A DNA stretch of 64,000 nt from Pegea sp. RAD2-039 (lineage: Eukaryota; Chordata; Thaliacea; Salpida; Salpidae), in contig JAQGEQ010000231.1 of the NCBI GenBank assembly GCA_034620365.1, positions 186,001-250,000 of the forward strand, read 5' to 3'. A program made the translations under genes and the position numbers. The stretch's first letter is position 1. Each line of letters starts with the position of its first letter. The notes beneath the pieces are model-generated. The model did not search any database, was not told the origin of the DNA, and worked only from the letters and a program-made list of their open reading frames with translations. Of this stretch, positions 48,171 to 60,741 are shown piece after piece.

Positions 48171-49062
48171 AAAACAAGTAAAAAGATTAATTAAAACTGA
48201 TATATAAATATCAAAAACTTATAAACTATCGCTGAAAGTATAACTTCACTAAGATCTAATAGAAAATTAAAACAACTTGGTAACTATTTGTTCAATAAAA
48301 ATTGAAATGATAATAATTCTACTTTAATTTCTAATAACTGAGCGCAGTTAGAAGATTTGTATTCATCAGCAACCACTAACTAGAACTAAAAAAAGCAAGA
48401 CTTAAGCAATTGTAATTAACAGTTTTGTTTTTTATACTGTAAATTCGCATTTTTTCTCTCTTAAACTTACCTATGCCACGTGGTAACCGTCAGGCATTTA
48501 ATTTAAGTAACGAATTAACATTTGACTTTGCATATAATAGTTTAGAATAGTCTTATATAAAATTTAAGTTTTATTTATAGTTTAACTTTATTTCAAAAAT
48601 AGTTTTTCAGTAATTTTTATTAATTTTATTACAAATTAGAAATGTTTCCAGCAGCTTTTCTTGTTAATTAACTTTTCTTATAAAGAATACATTCTAACTT
48701 GCCAACGTGAGGCCATTTTGTAGTATACTGTTTTTATGAATGGATAATAGAAAATGTAAGAAAAACCTTTTGTATTGTTGCTCAATTAACCTCAATAACA
48801 TGATTCATTATTTTGCTGTGTTGAAGCAGCATTGATAGAATAAATGCTTCATTTACTAATGTTTCAATAAAACTTCAACCATTTCATGTCAACTATTCAG
48901 CTTAATATAACTTTATTTAATCGTTTATAGCTTTTGAAACACAAATCAATAAAAGTGCTATTTGAAAGATAATTGAAAATAATACACTGTTTAGTATCTG
49001 GTAATATTTAACAGTGAATACCAGGAAAAATGTTAAAAGTTTCGATCTGAACAACAGTTATT
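48171..49062. other. AT-rich DNA downstream of the ATF7IP-like gene
   Basis: No gene seen. It should contain the 3' UTR of the minus-strand gene. AATAAA candidates on the minus strand are numerous because of the base composition, so none is chosen. Confidence 0.4.
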
Positions 49063-52000
49063 TCATTTTAAGTCTGAGATATTGCAAACATTACTAAAAG
49101 GACCAGTGCTACCATTCTTGTCACGACCTCTTAGCACAAAGTATAATTTTTGTTTAAGTGAATTTTCATAAACAGTAACTACCATTGGAAGTTGAAGAGC
49201 CAATATATCTGCATCCATTTGAAAATATGTTTATAGAATATAGATTTGCTACACGTGTTAGTATTACCTTCCCCAATTTTTCTCCAATCACATTTTGGTT
49301 TTGATGGATGGTAGTCAGTACAAGAAAACAACTCATATGTAACTATATTTGACATCTTTTCTTCAGAAACTTTTTCAGCTAAAACCCAATGTAATTGTAC
49401 AGAATTACAAGCACCCTTATAAATAATAAAGACATTTTTAGAGTGAAATTAATTTAAATAGAAATATCAGTTCACCTTAAAAGTACTTAAGAAGATTTTA
49501 GGATATTCAATAGGTTTTGTTTCAATCTGTAAAGAATATCAAATATCAAAATGATTTAAAACGATTTTTGATCTTAATATTCACTATCTCCGTCGAAATT
49601 GTTGTCGAGTGTTCCCTGACGAAATAAATTTGTGTTAATTGGTTTATTATTTTGTAAAAAATATTAACAACCTCATTTGTGAAGCAAAATGTTCAGTTGA
49701 TGATGCAGAGCCTGCTGCTTGGGAGTCTTTAAAATAAAACAGAACTAATTAGAATAAAATCGTTTGCTGAAAAATGAGAAATAATTTGATGTAATTAATT
49801 CTTAGTTGTAAAAAGCTCAAAATAAACTGAAGCCTAACCGAACTATAAAAGTTTTTATAAATGATTTTAGAATAATAATTACTACAAGAAGTTCATCATT
49901 AAATCTAAACAAATGACTTCAAAGGAACTTCAATCGAAATTTTCTGAGATTAAACTTTTATTAAAAACAAATCCAAAAATTTAGAAGATGAAATCAAAAG
50001 CAAACAATGTGGTCATCACTTGATCATATGAAAGATTGCTTTATTTTGATCAGTTGCAGATTTAATGAAGTCAATACAGCAACTAGTAGCATATATAAAA
50101 CAAAAGGACTATTATTCTTCTAAAATCAGAATCTAATTGAACCAAGTCAATAAAGATTCTATTAACATGTACATGGTGCTTGCAAGGTTTAAAAATTCTC
50201 GACAAATATCAACTTGGTTGACAGTAAGTTGTAAAAAGATAATGTCAAGAATATGAAAATGTATAATGACCGGTATCTGTCTGTTGACGTCGATTACCGC
50301 CAGTCTGAAAAAGTAGAATTTAAATGAAAGTGAAGATGATAAAGTGAAGAGTTGAAAAGTTTTAGAACTCACAACATGCTTGGAAGGATTTTTATCATCA
50401 TCGTCATCAGAGTCCAGAGTTAAATCAATCAACTCTGAAGGCACTTTAGTTATTTTCTTTCATGTAAAAGAAATAGTTTAAATTAAACTTGAATTTACAA
50501 CAAATATCTTAAAACAAAATCATCTAATATTATTTAGCAGAAAACTTTAAATAAAATTCGATTACCTGCGCAAGGATAGATTTCAAATTCCTCGTTACCG
50601 ATTCTGACTGATTTGAACTACAGTATTAACAAAATTATCTTCAGATAAATGTTTTGTTTATACTACATATTTAGTAAATAAAATAGTAACTTCGCTTAAA
50701 TTTCATTTTATTTACAAGTTTTGTAATTATTCTGATAAGTTGACACACATTTACTAAAATTAATACTAATTAATACTAAACTACAGCTATTCAACATCAC
50801 ATCACTCTAGTTTCATTTTATTTGGATTATAAATTTGTATTTTCATTCTTAGACTATAGCACATAATTACCCAGTAGTAACTCCAATTATTTTAGAAGAA
50901 GTTGGTTGATCGTTTAACGTAACTATTTGATGACATTCCTGCAGTGAAAAGTTTGTTTTCATCACTGATGAGTCAATCTGTAGAAGATTATCCTAACAAT
51001 TCTTGTTTTTGATATAACTATATATTATTTAAACAATGTAATAACCAAATCATTTGTAATTCTAATGGCCACTTCATTATTTTGATCAGCCTCTAATCTT
51101 CGTTTTTTCGGTTTTGATACTAATTTAGAAAAGTCAAAAGATCTAGGTTGAATTTCTGCTGAAGTGGTTCCTATTGCAGGAATAGTCTGCTGAAGCAATA
51201 AACTTTTTGATTCATCATTGAGATCTGTCAAAGATTTTAGATGTTTTTGAAAGACTTCCAGTTCTTTTAATGGTGTTGGAAATATTGATGTTGAGATTGG
51301 GGTTCCAGAGATTTTCTGAAACTATACAATTTGTGTTAACATCAACAAAATAAGCATCAATATTTCTATTATTAAAATTTATTGTATATATTCAAATTGA
51401 AAATGTTTATAAAACTAAAATTAATAAAAAATTTTAAAATAATTTTTTACTTAAAGTTTCAACCCAACAAATTCTGACAAATAAATTAACTTGGATAATA
51501 AAAAAAATACAAAATTTAAACCTTTTAATAATTAATTGAAGAATTAAGAAATGAAGGTAGCAGTTTTTAAATTAAAAATGTGGTTCAATCTGAAAGAGTT
51601 TCATGACAGAAGTATTTTATAAGACGTTGAAAGCTTTTTAGCTACAATACTTTAAAGCAGTTGTAACTTTGATACTTATTCTCACAAACCAAGTTGATTT
51701 TCTTAAAACAGTTACAGATACCAACTTTAAAATTCGATTGTATCAAAATGAAACTATGTGGATAGTTATATATCAAACAGAGTGTTACAACTTTAAATAA
51801 ATACAACAAACTAACTTGCTGTTTGCAGACTTCCAAAATATTTTTCCATTTTTTTACCAACGCTACAGTAGCCTCTAATGAGCTTACTAAAATATTATAC
51901 TTTTTATCCTCTATTTTCTTTTTTTCAATTAACCTTTTATCCACCGCCTCATTTACAAACTAAAAAAATCATGTTTAAATGTCTAGATATGTTGCAGAAG

Positions 52001-52720
52001 CAGTTACAAATCAAAATCATTTTACTTTTTGCTGAAGCTCAGCACACTCAGGATCACACAACAAATCTAGAAAAATCTTTTGCTTTACTGTTAACTTCTT
52101 TTCTTCAGGTGATTGTTTCTGGTTTAAAAAGAAAACTTAATATGAATATCTTTTAGTCAATGTCTTTTATTTACAGCTAAATTTTAAATTTTGCTCATTA
52201 ATGATGTTATAGAATGATTAGTAAGAATGTTGAAGAAAATTGAATCAGATTTATTCTAAACTTTTTACAGATGTAAAATATGGTAGAGAGCGCTGAAAAA
52301 AGAGCATATCAAAAATCAAGGTAAGAAAAAGTAAAGGGCAAATAACAATGAGATGTTCCTGTATATTAGATGTATGCCATGTACTGTTTATTTATTTTTA
52401 TTTATTTAACTCATGGCTGCAGATGACAAATTCTAAAACTTTTATGACTGCATAAAATTAATGAAAAGTTTTAAAGTAAATAATGTACAAAGAATTTAAA
52501 AAAAGCTGAATTATAGGTAAATGAAAGTTATAAATCAAAGGTACAAAATAAATAGAAAAAATGAAGACTTGTGATTATTAACATTTCATTATTAAAAAAG
52601 AGAAATTATGTCATTAATGATTTTCTAATAGATCAATTCATTATTAGAAAATAATACACAAAAATACCTTGGATGCTGCAGTGTCTAATAAAATCAAACT
52701 TTTGTTGGCATTAATGGAAT
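49063..52720 (-). CDS. ATF7IP: ATF7IP/MCAF-like chromatin cofactor (5' end not found)
   Basis: ATF7IP/MCAF1 (Drosophila windei) binds and stabilises the H3K9 methyltransferase SETDB1 in the nucleus. The best evidence is the C-terminal FN3 domain: VQLHWVLAEKV, TYELFSC, CDWRKIGE, LQLPMVVTVYEN, KLYFVLRGRDKNGSTGPF, matching the ATF7IP pattern IGEVKALPLPM...YYFAVRAKD.YGRFGPF. Upstream exons give a SUMO-interacting motif with an acidic flank (ELIDLTLDSDDDDD), a basic nuclear-localisation-like KPKKRRLEADQN, and a helical, charged segment (KRLIEKKKIEDKKYN, TVALVKKWKNILEVCKQQ). Exons read: 52,668-52,720, about 52,040-52,098, 51,815-51,957, 51,046-51,314, 50,871-50,978, 50,567-50,621, 50,376-50,458, 50,276-50,319, then four to six short exons to TGA at 49,063. 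The 5' exons were not identified. The arm at 41.9-44.1 kb duplicates the first seven. Confidence 0.82.
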
Positions 52721-52862
52721 CTAAAAAAAAGGCAAGTAATCATTGCTAAAACTATGAATTTATAATTTGTATTAAAAGATTGATAAAAGTTAAAGATCAG
52801 TCATTTGATATGTTCAGTGATTGAATTGAAACAAATTACTTTCACTTAATTTATATCAACAG
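50352..52862. repeat. Inner inverted repeat, right arm
   Basis: Partner of 41,908-44,076. It covers the upstream exons and introns of the ATF7IP-like gene but stops inside the intron after the SUMO-motif exon, so only this arm is joined to the FN3-coding exons. It retains the intact TTTCAG acceptor at about 51,315. Confidence 0.92.
52140..52530. other. Segment of the right arm without a left-arm counterpart
   Basis: About 340-390 bases lying in an intron of the ATF7IP-like gene, with a TTTATTTATTTTTATTTATTT tract near 52,388. The left arm passes from the exon at 42,343 to GTACTTTTATTTATC at 42,252 without it. It is either an insertion in the right arm or a deletion in the left. No coding content. 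Confidence 0.6.
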
Positions 52863-53924
52863 TATCGTTTGTCACATAATAAATGTTTATAGAAAGAAAA
52901 AATAACAAAATTTATAAACAACATACCAAATCAGGAAAAAAACTATAAACAAAAAATTGATATAAACCTGCATAGGCTAATTTACCTTCTTTCATTTGAA
53001 AACAATTTTCATAAATCAATTTTTCATAAAAACCTTAAAATTTATTTTACATGAATAGATTCTTTATGACTTGCTATAAAAAAGTATTTCTATTTAAACA
53101 TCAATTATATTTCTTGGTTTAACAGTATATATGAATTTATATTTTAAAACTGTATTTAAACTTATATATATATTCATAAAGATTAGATAACCTATTTAAA
53201 GCCATAAAATAATTCCATATTCAAAATCATCTTGATTGAATAGTTAAAAAGACACATATACAATTTATAACATAAAATTATAGTGTAATAGAATTTTACT
53301 TAATCTTAATAAGAGTAATGATTGTTAGCAACAATTTTTAAGTACTTTTTTCAATAATTTTATCAACATTTAAGCTTGATAAAAATAAAAAATATAACTA
53401 GTGATATACCAAAAGTAATTAAAACTATAAATTAAACAGATTTTAAAATATAATATTATATTTCAGCTATACAACAATTTAAAAAATTAAAATTTTACTT
53501 AAAAACAAGCTTAAAATGATTTCTGTTTAATCAATATTTAAATTAAATCAAATTTAATTTATAAGTAACCAGTTTATATGTTACAAAATTTAGAATGTAG
53601 TTTTAATCACATTTTGGTTGAATAAAATTTAGTTTTGAGAAATTTTATTTTAGAGTTAAACTTTTTTATCTTGATAAGTCTAATAGTTTCAGTTTGTTTT
53701 TCAAGGCCAAAATAATTTATATGCTTTGGTTTGATAGCGTTATACCAAATACATTTATAATTGTAATAAATAAACAATAACTATCTGACGATAAATGTAT
53801 TCTAAAATAAGATCTTTAATATAATAATAGAAATGAATTTTGCTTTATTATATTTCACTGAACTACTTTCTATTGCAAAAATGATTGCAACCCTGATTTC
53901 ATAACGTTAATTACCTTAACGTTT
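52863..53924. other. AT-rich DNA, diverged part of the right arm
   Basis: No gene. Scattered inverted matches to 40.8-41.9 kb. Confidence 0.45.
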
Positions 53925-54985
53925 GATAGTGTGAACTTGTTAACTAGTGAAATATTTATTCATCTATAATTTTGTTAGATACGAGGCTAACTTGACAAGC
54001 TTTACTATTGGAAGTTGATTGTTGAGATAAAAAAAAATTGGAATTAATTTAAAGACAGAACCTTCCAGTATTTCGAGCATCGAACATACAAACAAGAATA
54101 GTTTAGATAAAGAGCAATTTCTAATTAGTACTACAATTGACTGCAGTAGTAAAGCTCATTATACAGGTTGTAGAAAAGTTCTCGATCAAATTTTAATTTT
54201 TGAGTTACGAGTTCTTTGCTGAATTTAGCTACTTATATTCTGATGTAATATCTTCTTTGTTATTCCAGATTATAATTTTGATAAATATGGATTTTACTCT
54301 TTGAACATAATGTTTAGCTTGATGAGTTAACTCAGCCACACTGCGTAGCAGAAGTAAGATTTTTAAGATCCAAGTACGATCTTTAAACTGTTAAAATCAC
54401 CAAAATTCAGCATAATGTTGAACTGTACTTAGAAAAAATTTCGTTACTGTTAAACTCAGCAGGACTTATATTTTGTGATAAGTGTTTGCTTATTTTTTGT
54501 ATGACAACTGGTTAGATTTTCTATGACTAGAAGCGTGATCTGCATCTTGTTGGTTACACAAAATTGCTAAATTCGGTTATTCAGAACAGTATGAAGAACC
54601 TGTATAGAAATATCTATACCATCCTTCGCCTCTTTGATTTGATTGTTGCTTCAAATTAAATAGAATCACCATTCTTTGAATAAGCTGAATTGCTTATTGA
54701 ATATTTGTACGCCCTCAGGAATTGAACTATTTACTTTTTTTATTCGAAGATTTTAAAGTGTTTGAAAATAAGCTATTAAAATTTAAATATTCTACTTTGC
54801 ACTAGAGTTAAAAGTGAATCATTAGTTTTAACAAAATATAAATTAAGATTTTTTTTAATTATTTCAACTCAGATCTTTTTGGCACCATTTTTTCTAAATG
54901 TCTAAGCTGGGTTTGTTATGAATTGCAGATATTTTATCTTAATTTAACTTTATCTACATTTTTGGTTGGTTAATTCAACCTTCGT
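53925..54985. repeat. Outer inverted repeat, right arm
   Basis: Reverse complement of 36,780-37,533, somewhat longer through indels. It has no LINE insertion. The matching ends near GGTTGGTTAATTCAACC (54,963), opposite AGTTGAATTAATTAACC at 36,802. Confidence 0.8.
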
Positions 54986-56013
54986 GAAACATTTTGATTT
55001 GTTTTTGTGATTTTGCTGAATTTGTTTTCTGAACTCTCAATGATTTGTGTAAATATCATGTTAATTCTAAATACTAATGAATAAATATTTGATATGCTTA
55101 TCTTATTAATTGTAGATTATATATTTAAAAAGCAATGTTTCTTTTATGATGTTCTATTTTTAGGATTAAATCTAAATTTTCATGTTTACAAGTTATCCTT
55201 TTTTGGGATCAATTATATTTCTAGATAAGATTAAACTTTTAGTTTATTTGTAATACACTGAAAATCTTAAATTTATTTTAAGTATTCATGATTACAATGT
55301 TCTTTACAATACTTTTATCTAGATTTTATAAAATAAGTTTCATGAAAAAGTTTTCAAAATCGAGCAATCAATTATTTAAACTGTTAAATTGTAATGAAAA
55401 ATAGTGATGAATTTTTTCATCTTTTAATTCTACACAACTTTTCAAAGATACAAATTGCTTGAAGTTTTGGGTTGAACAAAAAATGCTGTATTTTTTTAAT
55501 GGTGATACAGAATATTTGTCTTAGATTAAAATCTAGAATAAAAAAAGAAAATTAATCAAAATAAAGTTATTTAATTAAAAGATTTTTATTCAATTTCATT
55601 TGAAACTAAATTTTCAATCATTTGTAGCAAGTTATAAATTATTTCTTGTTTTAATCTTTTTTTATTCAGTATATTGAGATGAACTGCAGAATGGAAAAGA
55701 AAAGATCAGTTCTATTTCTGTAAGATGTAAAATTTTCTTATTGTATAAAATTTGTTCAAATGCAAACTTTTACTAAGAGCATGATTTGATTTACATTATT
55801 ATTCTTCTACATTTTAAGAAATTGTATTTTTATGTATTTATTTTAATTAATTATTTACTTGAACTTTTGGATGGTTTGAAGTTTTTAAGTTTCTAGTAGA
55901 TTTTGAAAATGATAGTTTTAATTAGTTAACTAATGTACTTGAACTTTTTAGCCAAAATACTATTTATAAAAAACTAATTGAAAAAACTTATATTTTGCTG
56001 TGAATCTTTGAAA
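54986..56013. other. AT-rich DNA and 5' leader region of LEO1
   Basis: No gene. CTTTTTAG at 55,944-55,951 is a good 3' splice site upstream of the LEO1 ATG. It could end a 5' UTR intron or accept a trans-spliced leader; the sequence alone does not decide. Confidence 0.45.
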
Positions 56014-58128
56014 ATGTCTGATCATGAAAACTTATTTGGATCTGATGTTGAATCTACCTCAGCAAGTGAAGTAGAATCTGTTGGCAAAGCTTTCAGAGCA
56101 GGAAATACTTCTGAATCAGATAATGAATCAATTGATAATGAAAGAAAAGAAGAACCACAAAGTGATCAGAGTGATAGTCCAAAGAAATTTTTGAGTGATG
56201 ATGAAAATGAGGGAGTTCAAACTCCTGTTCAGGATATGACTCATGAGGAAGAAGTTGATGAAGATTTCAATGAAGAAGTTCAAAGGTCTCCAAACTCAGC
56301 TGATAGTGAAGTTAGTGATGACTTTGCTGTAAAAGTTGAAGAAGATGATGATGATAGTAATCAGATGAAAATTGATACACCAAAAGATGATGAAACTCCA
56401 GATTCTCCCTCTAATAAGCCTGATGTATACAGTGATGAAGATGAATCTGAAACTAGTGGCGCTAAAGGTTTTGTGGTTTTCTCATAAATCACTTTTTCAT
56501 AATTTCTTGTTTATTTTTTATAAATAAAACTTGTTTGATAAACAGAGAAAGATGTTGGGAATTTATTTGGGGATGCTGATGACATTTCTTCTGATGAAGA
56601 GAAAGCAGCAGGTTACTTTATTTAAAGCAAACTACTTCCAATACCATTTAGAAACTTTTGAACTTTTATAACAGCTAGGACCTCTCAACCAAATGATTTT
56701 GGATTTCTGTCATCTGAAGAGGATGAAGCAGGAAATGAGGATGAGAATTTATTGGCGTTACAAGATAATGATCACGATGAAGAGGATTGTGCAGATCTGG
56801 AAAACAATCAAGTAAAGCTGGAGTCAGCTTCTATAGAGAGTATCTGATTCGTTGATTTCAGGAAACAACCAGAATTCAAGTTGAAATTCCCAAAATTACT
56901 ACAGATCTTGGTTCAAAAATTCATTTTGTTCGTTTTCCCAACTTTCTTAGCGTTGAGTCAAGACCTTTTGATCCCACTGTATATGAAGATGAGATTGAGG
57001 AAGATGAACTATTAGATGAAGAAGGAAGAACAAGGTTGAAATTAAAAGTAGGTCTGGGATTAGAAACAAGCTTCCAATTTTTAACATCATCAATTGCAGG
57101 TTGAAAATACGATTCGATGGAAGAAGTTTACTGATGAAAATGGAATCGAACTCACGGAATCAAACGCGAAGTTTGTGCGATGGAGTGACAACTCAATGAC
57201 ATTACATCTGGGATCTGAAGTCTTTGATGTTTATCAGATGTCTTTACAGGTAACTTCTCAAAGAAGCTAACCGAAACTAAAAAAATATATCTTTTTCAGG
57301 GAGACCACAATCATCTCTTCATCCGACAAGGCACAGGTCTTCAAGGGCAAGCGGTCTTTAAAACCAAACTGTCATTCAGACCTAATAGTACCAAATCAGC
57401 AACTCATAAAAAGATGACCAGTAGGCTGGCGATGCGACACAGTCAGAACCAACAGAAGGTGGGTAGAAGGCGATCAGTTCAAATAAAAGCTTCTTCAAAA
57501 CAGGTCCGTGTTCTTCCGGTTGCTGGAAAAGATCCAGAAAGCCGCAAAGTAGAGATGATGAAGAAAGAAGAAGAAGAGTTGAAGGCTCATATGAGGAGAG
57601 AAGCTCAAGCGAGACGAGTTCGAGAACGAGCTCACGCGAGAGGTATCAACCATAATTATCTAGATGAAGTTTATGATGAAGAAGATGGTGTTAGTGTTCA
57701 AGCAATCAAGAACAGAATGAAGTCTTGTAAATAGAACAAGTGTGCTGAGAGTGAATAGAGATTAACAGATTTATTTTCTAGCTGTTCGTCGGCATGAGAT
57801 GGAGTCTTCTGATTCTGGATCGGATTATGATTTAAAGAATGTCGGAGGTAAACTACAAAGCTCAGATGATGATGATGATAATGATGGAGTTGGGATTGGT
57901 GAGCTTTTTTATCCTCTTCTGCTTTGTAGATCTTCTCAAAAACTGATCCCAATTTCAGATCCTAAGCGACGAAAACACGATGAAGGAAGAGATGCAAGAA
58001 AGAAGGCTTACATAGTCAGTGATGATGAAGACAGTGATGAAGAAGCAGCTAATGAAGCTTCGCCAGTTGCTTCAAGTTCCGCTAATCAACAAATTTCTAC
58101 ATCCACTGATTCAGATGATTCTGATTAA
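56014..58128 (+). CDS. LEO1: LEO1, Paf1 complex subunit
   Basis: LEO1 is a subunit of the Paf1 complex, which travels with RNA polymerase II and supports elongation and histone modification. The start is [11 protein letters not shown] at 56,014; earlier codons in the frame lack an ATG. Exons by signal and frame: 56,014-56,467, about 56,547-56,611, 56,675-56,812, 56,862-57,046, 57,101-57,249, 57,300-57,725, 57,782-57,897 and 57,959-58,128. The N-terminal half is acidic and Ser-rich, as is usual. The conserved core reads [81 protein letters not shown] and THKKMT. A basic helical stretch follows ([20 protein letters not shown]), then NYLDEVYDE and an acidic end (STDSDDSD). Introns are 50-70 bases. 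The frame is complete with no breaks. Confidence 0.95.
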
Positions 58129-58660
58129 TCATATTTTAATTGATTTGCTGCTGTAAAAAAACGATGTTTTTTGTTGATGTGAAATTTTGCATCTTCGACA
58201 GCGATTCAATTTAGTTTTTTTAAATAATGTCGTCATTTTGTACAACTTCAAGGAAGTTTATTTGACGGCGAGTTTTGTAGTCAATATTCTTAGTGAAATT
58301 AGATAAACCGTTTTGTATAAAGTTTTGATTTTTATAATAATCGTAAAAATCACTTTTAGGAACTATTCTACATTTTTCTGTGAGATTTTATTTTTGAAGC
58401 TAATATCATTACGTAGCTGACAAATATTTTAACATTAAGTATCTTAAATTTGTTTAAATTGGTCGCAAATTCAGCTTTAGGGCATCAATTACAAAAACTA
58501 AACGAATTTCAGATTTTAAAAATCTTAGATCATTAGAGTATATAGATAGCAGGTTAGAGTGTACTTTAACCAGTCCTGATAACAACCAACATGGTTTAAA
58601 GCAAAAACTTTTAATTTATAGTAGAACCTCCATATAGTGTTATGATGATAAGGGTTCATA
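58129..58660. other. LEO1 3' flank
   Basis: AT-rich, presumed 3' UTR and intergenic. No clear polyadenylation signal close to the stop. Confidence 0.4.
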
Positions 58661-58845
58661 AAGCCTGAAATAAGTTTTTTTATTTCTCAACATAACTATT
58701 ATATTATTTGGGGACTACTGAAATGCCAAGTGTTGCATCTTCTTTATTTGTAAGCTAATATATAACATTATCTTTTAGAATGCGTCTTAGTGAGAGGTGC
58801 TCTTTTCAAATCCCCTTCTTCAAGTTTATTGTAATAAATGAAACC
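58661..58845 (+). mobile_element. Solo LINE 3' end (5'-truncated copy)
   Basis: Shares with the LINE 3' UTRs at 31.1 and 37.6 kb, in inverted orientation, GACTACTGAAATGCCAAGTG, GAGAGGTGCTCTTTTCA and the terminal TTTATTGTAATAAATGAAA. No coding part remains. It could equally be the tail of a SINE, but no tRNA-like head is seen upstream. Confidence 0.72.
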
Positions 58846-59334
58846 GAAGAACTAAAACTTGTATCTTTTATTTAAAATTTTAGAAAAATGTTTGGTTCTT
58901 AGCAAAAAAAATTGAAACATCTCTTACAAAAAATATTTTTTCAGTTGATTGTTTATGGTATAAAAGCATTTATCATCATCATTAAAAGTAGTACATTTTT
59001 AAGATGTATTATAAAAAAATAAAATCTCAAAATAAATATGTAATTTCAATTTCTATAGATAATTAAATTTAGTATAATTTAGTAGAAAAAATAGTATTTG
59101 ACTAATATAAAACCAAAAATTCTTTATAATTATAGAAAGCAGAACGTAGTTTAAAAGATAAATAAATCTTTACCTCTGGAAACATTAAAAGAAGTTTTTA
59201 GATTTGGTTTCATTTCACAGAATTAAAGAAATTTTTGAAAAAGAAATAAATAAAAACTAGTCACAATAATAAAGACACAAAAAAGTTTCTAGTTTAATTG
59301 ATTTATGATTCAAATTTTAACATTGCAAAATAGA
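58846..59334. other. AT-rich DNA downstream of the minus-strand gene
   Basis: Nothing recognised. It includes the presumed 3' UTR of the gene ending at 59,335. Confidence 0.4.
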
Positions 59335-60741
59335 CTAATCGTCTTCATCAAAAAATATTTCATAAACTTCAAGCTGGTCAATGTCAATATTCACAGTTAC
59401 TTGAGTAGTTTCTAAACATTCATCATTTAGCTCATCATCCTCAAATAAAATTTCAACATTGATCTTCTGGTTTGATGCACTTTTCAAGAGCCGGTCAAAG
59501 CTAAATGAAGTGTTGAATTTTTTAACTACTCGATAAGTTTTCGTTTTTGTTAAAGTTTTGTAAAGTTCATCTTTGACATGCTCTTCTGGTTCAATTGCAT
59601 GAAAATCTAAAAGTTTTCTTTGAAGATCTGAATAACTATTTACTACCAGATTTTCCTGATTATCTTCTATGGCTTTTGCTTGTATACTCTCGAAAAATTC
59701 TCTTCTACTGACTTTACATTCTTGAGATTTAAAAAAGTCATGAGCCTCTTTCACCTCTGGATGATCCTTACGGACTTTAGTGAATACTCTACTCACAAAT
59801 AAATTAATTTAGTGTTAAAACCGATTTGTAACAAGTTATATAAAATATCAAATAAATAACTGAATATCAGGCATTCAAATCAAACTAAAAACTCTTACTT
59901 ATAACACCAGCTTTTGTCAGGTACTTTTGATCTATCTATCAAGGCATATTTCCAGTCAGCTGCAGGTAAGCTACATTTTACATCTGCTATATGATGAGAC
60001 ATGGCAGCACTGACAGAAAGACCCTTCATGAAATAATTGATAAACTTCTCTTCTAACTCTTTTGGTACATCTCTAAATCGTAGGGCACTGCTAGTTGAGA
60101 TATTGTGGTTATGGATAAAGTTTAACATAATCGTTGTTGCATATAGTTTACAACGGAAGTTTTTTCTGCAAGATAAAAGTTTGTTGATAGTTATACAAAT
60201 ACAGAAACAATTACAGTTAAAATCTGATAAATTTTTAAAACATCAGACTGTTGTTTTTGATATAAGATATAAGCACCTTTGATTTTGTAACATTTGATTC
60301 TTATATATTTTGATTGTCATAGAAGCATCACAGTTTGTATTTTTTGAAATATATTTGTCATCCACATGTCTTGTTTTATGTTGACATCTGTAGTCAACCT
60401 AAAAATTATTTCAAGAGTTATAATTTACACAAATAAACTTATCTAAAACAAATAATTCAAAATTATAAAAAAATATTCAAACACAAAATATTGGTTTTCA
60501 TGAACAATTACACCCATGCTTAATAATTGTTCAATTGACTAACTCGGTATAAAATACTTTTTCTTTCATTTGGATGTGTTCTAGCAACACGCCAGGTTGT
60601 TAAAGAACTTTCTTGAAAATTATCTTTCCATTCAGTCACTTCTTCTTTAGTATGCAAAGGTAGTCTGATACAAGAACAAAATCCAGAAGAATTTTCTTCA
60701 TAAGAACATATATGATAGTCCATTTGAGAAGGAAGCAACAT
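59335..60741 (-). CDS. FAR1/MULE-type DNA-binding-domain protein with acidic C-terminus
   Basis: Four exons with consistent phases: 60,544-60,741, 60,277-60,398, 59,899-60,165 and 59,335-59,794 or so; about 350 residues. The N-terminal half resembles the FAR1-like zinc-binding domain of Mutator-like transposases and their domesticated relatives. It has MDYHICSYEENSSGFCSCIR, TTWRVARTHPNE, VDYRCQHKTRHV, SKNTNCDASMTIKI, then LNFIHNHNISTSSALRFRDV with the His pair of the fold and a following helix (PKELEEKFINYFMKGLS). The C-terminal half is charged and ends in an acidic run (DDELNDECLET, YEIFFDEDD). There is no DDE transposase core or SWIM motif before the stop. An acceptor-like TATATGTAG directly precedes the ATG, so an upstream exon may exist. 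Likely a DNA-binding regulator or a truncated transposase; the function is not known. Confidence 0.7.

Noticed and set aside
41908-52862. A composite or foldback DNA transposon with the inverted arms as terminal repeats
   Set aside because: The arms contain introns and exons of a cellular gene, and no transposase, terminal motif or target duplication was seen.
36780-54985. Assembly artefact as the sole explanation of the inverted repeat
   Set aside because: Not excluded, but the arms differ by substitutions, a LINE insertion, a 340-base indel and a splice-site change, which a simple assembly fold-back would not produce.
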